NCBI GenBank assembly: GCA_027422505.1
Contig: JAPQWV010000018.1
Location: 17,316,001-17,380,000, forward strand
DNA from: Craterostigma plantagineum
Taxonomy: Eukaryota > Streptophyta > Magnoliopsida > Lamiales > Linderniaceae
Length of the DNA stretch: 64,000 nt
Reading direction: 5' to 3'
The stretch's first letter is position 1; each line of letters starts with the position of its first letter. Made by a program: the position numbers and the translations under genes. Shown here piece after piece: positions 58,115 to 64,000 of the stretch. The notes under the pieces were generated by a model. The model was not told the DNA's origin and ran no database searches. It saw only the letters and a list, made by a program, of their open reading frames with translations.

Positions 58115-60288
58115 ATGGCTTCCAAGCTACTGTCGACACGGCTCAGAAGCCTCATTCAGACTTCTCCGATCAAGAACCTTAAGATCGGAGCTGTAATTGG
58201 AGCTAGACAGTATTCTGATCTCCCACGGCCACCACGACCGCCGCCACCGCCGTCTAATCGGCCTCCTGGCGTCGCCGGAAAGAGCTCCCTAAACGAAAGT
58301 GAGCTGAAAAAGTTCTCGTCCATTTCAGAAACGTGGTATGGAATCATTTTCTCTTTGCTCTTTCGTCTTCTTCCTTGTTTGTTGTTATCGTTTGTGTTTG
58401 GTTGATTGATTATCAGGTGGGACGCAGAGGGACCGTTCAAGCCACTGCACGTGATGAATCCCACTAGGCTTGCTTTCATTAGATCGACGCTGTGCCGCCA
58501 TTTCGGGTGAAATAAATTATTTTCACTGTTAGTTTTCTCTGTATGAATGGTGGAGTTGTGTTGTAGCCATCTTGTTTTGTGGAGGTTCATCCTTGTATTT
58601 CGAGCTCTTACTGCTGAATATGATTGTTAGATTAGCTTAGGTTACTAAGATTTCATATGATACCTATCATAGAAGATTGTGGCTGCAAACTAGATAGAAT
58701 CCTTAGTTGCTTACCATATTTGGTGATCCACGAATGCTAATCGTTCAACAATTAAGATACTCATTCGTAGTCTGCAGACATCGTAGTAATAAAAAAGGAT
58801 ATCTGTCGTCTTAGGTAGTCGGATTCTTACTTGATCGTTTCTGCAATTATCTTATTAATGCAACTTGAATTGTAGAGAGTCTAGAATTACCTTTTTCATT
58901 GGATATATAAACGCATGAATGGAGCTGAGGAACTGCAAAGTAGGAGTATGTTGTTTCCTCCTTACAGAGCGGTGTCTGATAAATTTCAACAATCTTCAGA
59001 GTGAATCCGAACAATACAAGGCCATTCGAAGGGCTCAAGTTCGTGGACGTGGGCTGTGGCGGGGGAATTTTGTCTGAGGTGGATATCTTTGGCATTGTCA
59101 ATTTAATAGCATTCATGGTTTCATCAATCATGTCCTTCTAGAATTTTCTCTTTCGTATGTGTTGAGTTGATACTTTTGCTCTCTTACGTTTCAGCCTTTG
59201 GCACGCATGGGAGCTTCTGTAACTGGAATCGACGCCGTGGAAAAGAATATTAACGTTGCACGAATCCATGCGGTATATAAGAGGATCTGTATTTTCATTA
59301 AAAAGGATTAATCAAGGCCGATATTATCCTATAAAAGGGAAAAAAATCATGACATTCATCGAATTGCTAATCTATCCATTATTACATTGAGTGGTATAGT
59401 GCTTTAATCTCACACGTCCCTTTCAGGAATCTGACCCCACGACTTCAACAATTGACTATCGCTGCACCACCGCAGGTACGCTTCTGTTATCAGCAGACTT
59501 GGAACATTTAAGGGGCTGATTCCTCGCCTTTCGCACTCCCTTAAATTTCTTGATCATAAAAAATCGAACTTGGCCACGTGCCTATCGTTATTAAAAATCT
59601 TGATCATTCATAAATCGTTGCTTTTGCTAAAACCATGGACAGAAAACTTGGTTGAAGAGGGAAACGAATTCGACGCCGTAATCGCATTGGAGGTTAGTTG
59701 ATTACATATAACCTCGGCCTCAAACTCTGTTCTTGATCCTCTTCTCATATATGCATATCTCACCATCTTCATAACACCATGCTTAGGTAATCGAGCACGT
59801 ATCAAATCCCAGCGAGTTCTGCAAATCCTTGTCTGCGTTAACTAATTCTAAAGGAGCAACCGTAATCTCGACGATAAACCGTTCCATGAGGGCTTATGCT
59901 ACTGCAATCCTCGCGGCTGAGTACATCCTACGCTGGGTATGAACGGTCCAATACCAAAATAATCATTTTCGTTCGTGTCTCTGTTATTTGTTTTCTTGAC
60001 ATATATTGTGTACTTCTCAGCTCCCTGTAGGAACGCACGAATGGTCCAGCTTTCTTACACCAGAAGAGCTTGTCCTAATTCTTCAGCAATCATCAATTTC
60101 TGTAAGATATGTGTGTGTGTGCGTGTGTTGTTTTGATTGTGAAGTAATTTTCTGATTTTTGGAATTTTTTTTTTTTGCAGGTTGAAGAGATGGCTGGGTT
60201 TGTATACAACCCATTGTCTGGGAAATGGTTGCTCTCTGATGATATCTCTGTTAATTTCATTGCTTATGGCAAGAAGGAAAGCTCTTGA
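58115..60288 (+). CDS. COQ3: ubiquinone biosynthesis O-methyltransferase, mitochondrial
   Basis: Performs the two SAM-dependent O-methylations of the ubiquinone ring at the inner mitochondrial membrane. Nine exons join in frame to 301 residues: 58115-58335, 58417-58506, 59001-59079, 59195-59272, 59427-59475, 59643-59692, 59787-59936, 60021-60101 and 60181-60288. The N-terminus [20 protein letters not shown] is an amphipathic, Arg-rich presequence followed by a Pro-rich linker. Then come [20 protein letters not shown], motif [79 protein letters not shown] and [20 protein letters not shown], ending AYGKKESS. These are the UbiG/COQ3 signatures in order. No breaks are seen. Confidence 0.96.
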
Positions 60289-61005
60289 AGTTGCAGTAGC
60301 TCTCTAATATATGAATTATCCTATCTATTTTATTTATTATTTTTTAATGAAAGCTGTATGGAGATATGCCGTTGAATAATATGTGAATCCCAAAACATTG
60401 CATCACATTACAACGTCATTGACGAAATTCAGTAGGAGTCTGTTCTTTCTTATTCATGGGTAGATAATTCAATTTCGTTTGATTTTGAACATGTCGTGAC
60501 AAAATTTGATGATGCAATGAAAATTCAATGGCAAAAAATTAGATGATGTGCTGTAAATTCACCGAGGCGAAATTGAGCTGATACTTGCACATATTGATTG
60601 GATTAGAATAAATCCCACGACAATGTTAAATGGTCGACACATTAGGCTCGGTCAAATTGACTATATATACTAGTACATTTTTGGACGCTATGCGTGCTTA
60701 AAATATAATCTTATTTATAATTTTGAGATTACTATTAGTATTTAAGATGAAAATAATTTTTAAAAAGTAGAAAAATAATTATAAAGGTATAAGTACAATA
60801 AATTTGAAGTTATATAAAAGTATTGAAAATTAAATTACAAATAGAAGTACTAAATTGTAAATACCTACGGCTTAAATTTGGCCATTTATAAGGACCAATT
60901 ATTAGATAGAGGTATACATGCACAGGCAAGTACGCACTCGATAATGTGCTCCTTGATCTAACGAAATTTATCCTTTTTTAACTCATCGTCTTCGATCCGA
61001 GAGAA
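60289..61005. other. intergenic between COQ3 and citrate synthase, holding a Helitron-like element
   Basis: Apart from the element at 60670-60906, no gene or regulatory site is clear. The last 100 bases are the citrate synthase leader. Confidence 0.4.
60670..60906 (-). mobile_element. short non-autonomous Helitron
   Basis: On the minus strand this 237-bp AT-rich piece starts A|TCTAATAATTGGTCC and ends with hairpin ACGC-ATA-GCGT (60695-60685), then CTAG|T. Its length and layout resemble the 3009-3303 element, though the interiors differ. Confidence 0.6.

Positions 61006-64000
<2,995 letters not shown>

Overview
This window is nuclear DNA from a flowering plant, most likely a eudicot. The evidence is intron-rich genes with GT-AG junctions, family-diagnostic plant proteins, and a dense, nested load of plant-type transposons. 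I cannot name the species. The PBS sequences, LTRs and MITE families are plant-typical, and nothing looks bacterial or organellar.

Layout. 1-4800 is repeats: an LTR fragment, a 5'-truncated LINE with a 10-bp target duplication, a 295-bp Helitron-like element, and a tandem pair of Harbinger-type MITEs. 5644-20887 is a broken copy of a CBP/p300-type histone acetyltransferase gene (HAC). Its exons are split by a degenerate Copia element, which itself carries a Harbinger MITE, and by a fold-back MULE. 22198-22815 is an intact hybrid proline-rich protein. 23178-27154 is a nest of MITEs with a gag-only Copia-type LTR element inside one of them. 27424-29989 (minus) is a RUG3-like mitochondrial RCC1 gene. 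30364-32665 holds two more MITEs.

32996-34962 is a UGT86A-like glycosyltransferase whose only intron is a hAT-type MITE plus one copy of its 8-bp target duplication. 35815-36360 is a class I TCP factor. 36547-38452 (minus) is an RLCK-VII kinase (PCRK-like). 39433-41880 (minus) is adenosine kinase, 12 exons, fully resolved. 42178-44532 holds two small unrecognised genes. 44859-48083 is an ankyrin/CbxX-type AAA gene that is broken. 48229-53822 is a hAT MITE containing a 5-kb head-to-head pair of gag-only LTR retrotransposons, one of which carries an intronless piece of NADP-malic enzyme. 55015-57104 (minus) is a BED/hAT-derived domesticated-transposase gene. It is divergent from COQ3 (58115-60288) across a promoter full of site II (TGGGCC/T) motifs. 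61006-64000 is the 5' part of peroxisomal citrate synthase with a PTS2, cut by the window end.

The intact host genes are housekeeping or signalling genes with no operon-like relation. Their only visible shared regulation is the 57.9-58.1 kb bidirectional promoter. The most unusual signals are the transposon-made intron in the UGT gene and the head-to-head LTR-retrotransposon dimer. The dimer's CATTAATG junction looks like two unprocessed cDNA ends joined before one integration. Exon limits were read by eye from splice consensus and reading frame, not computed.
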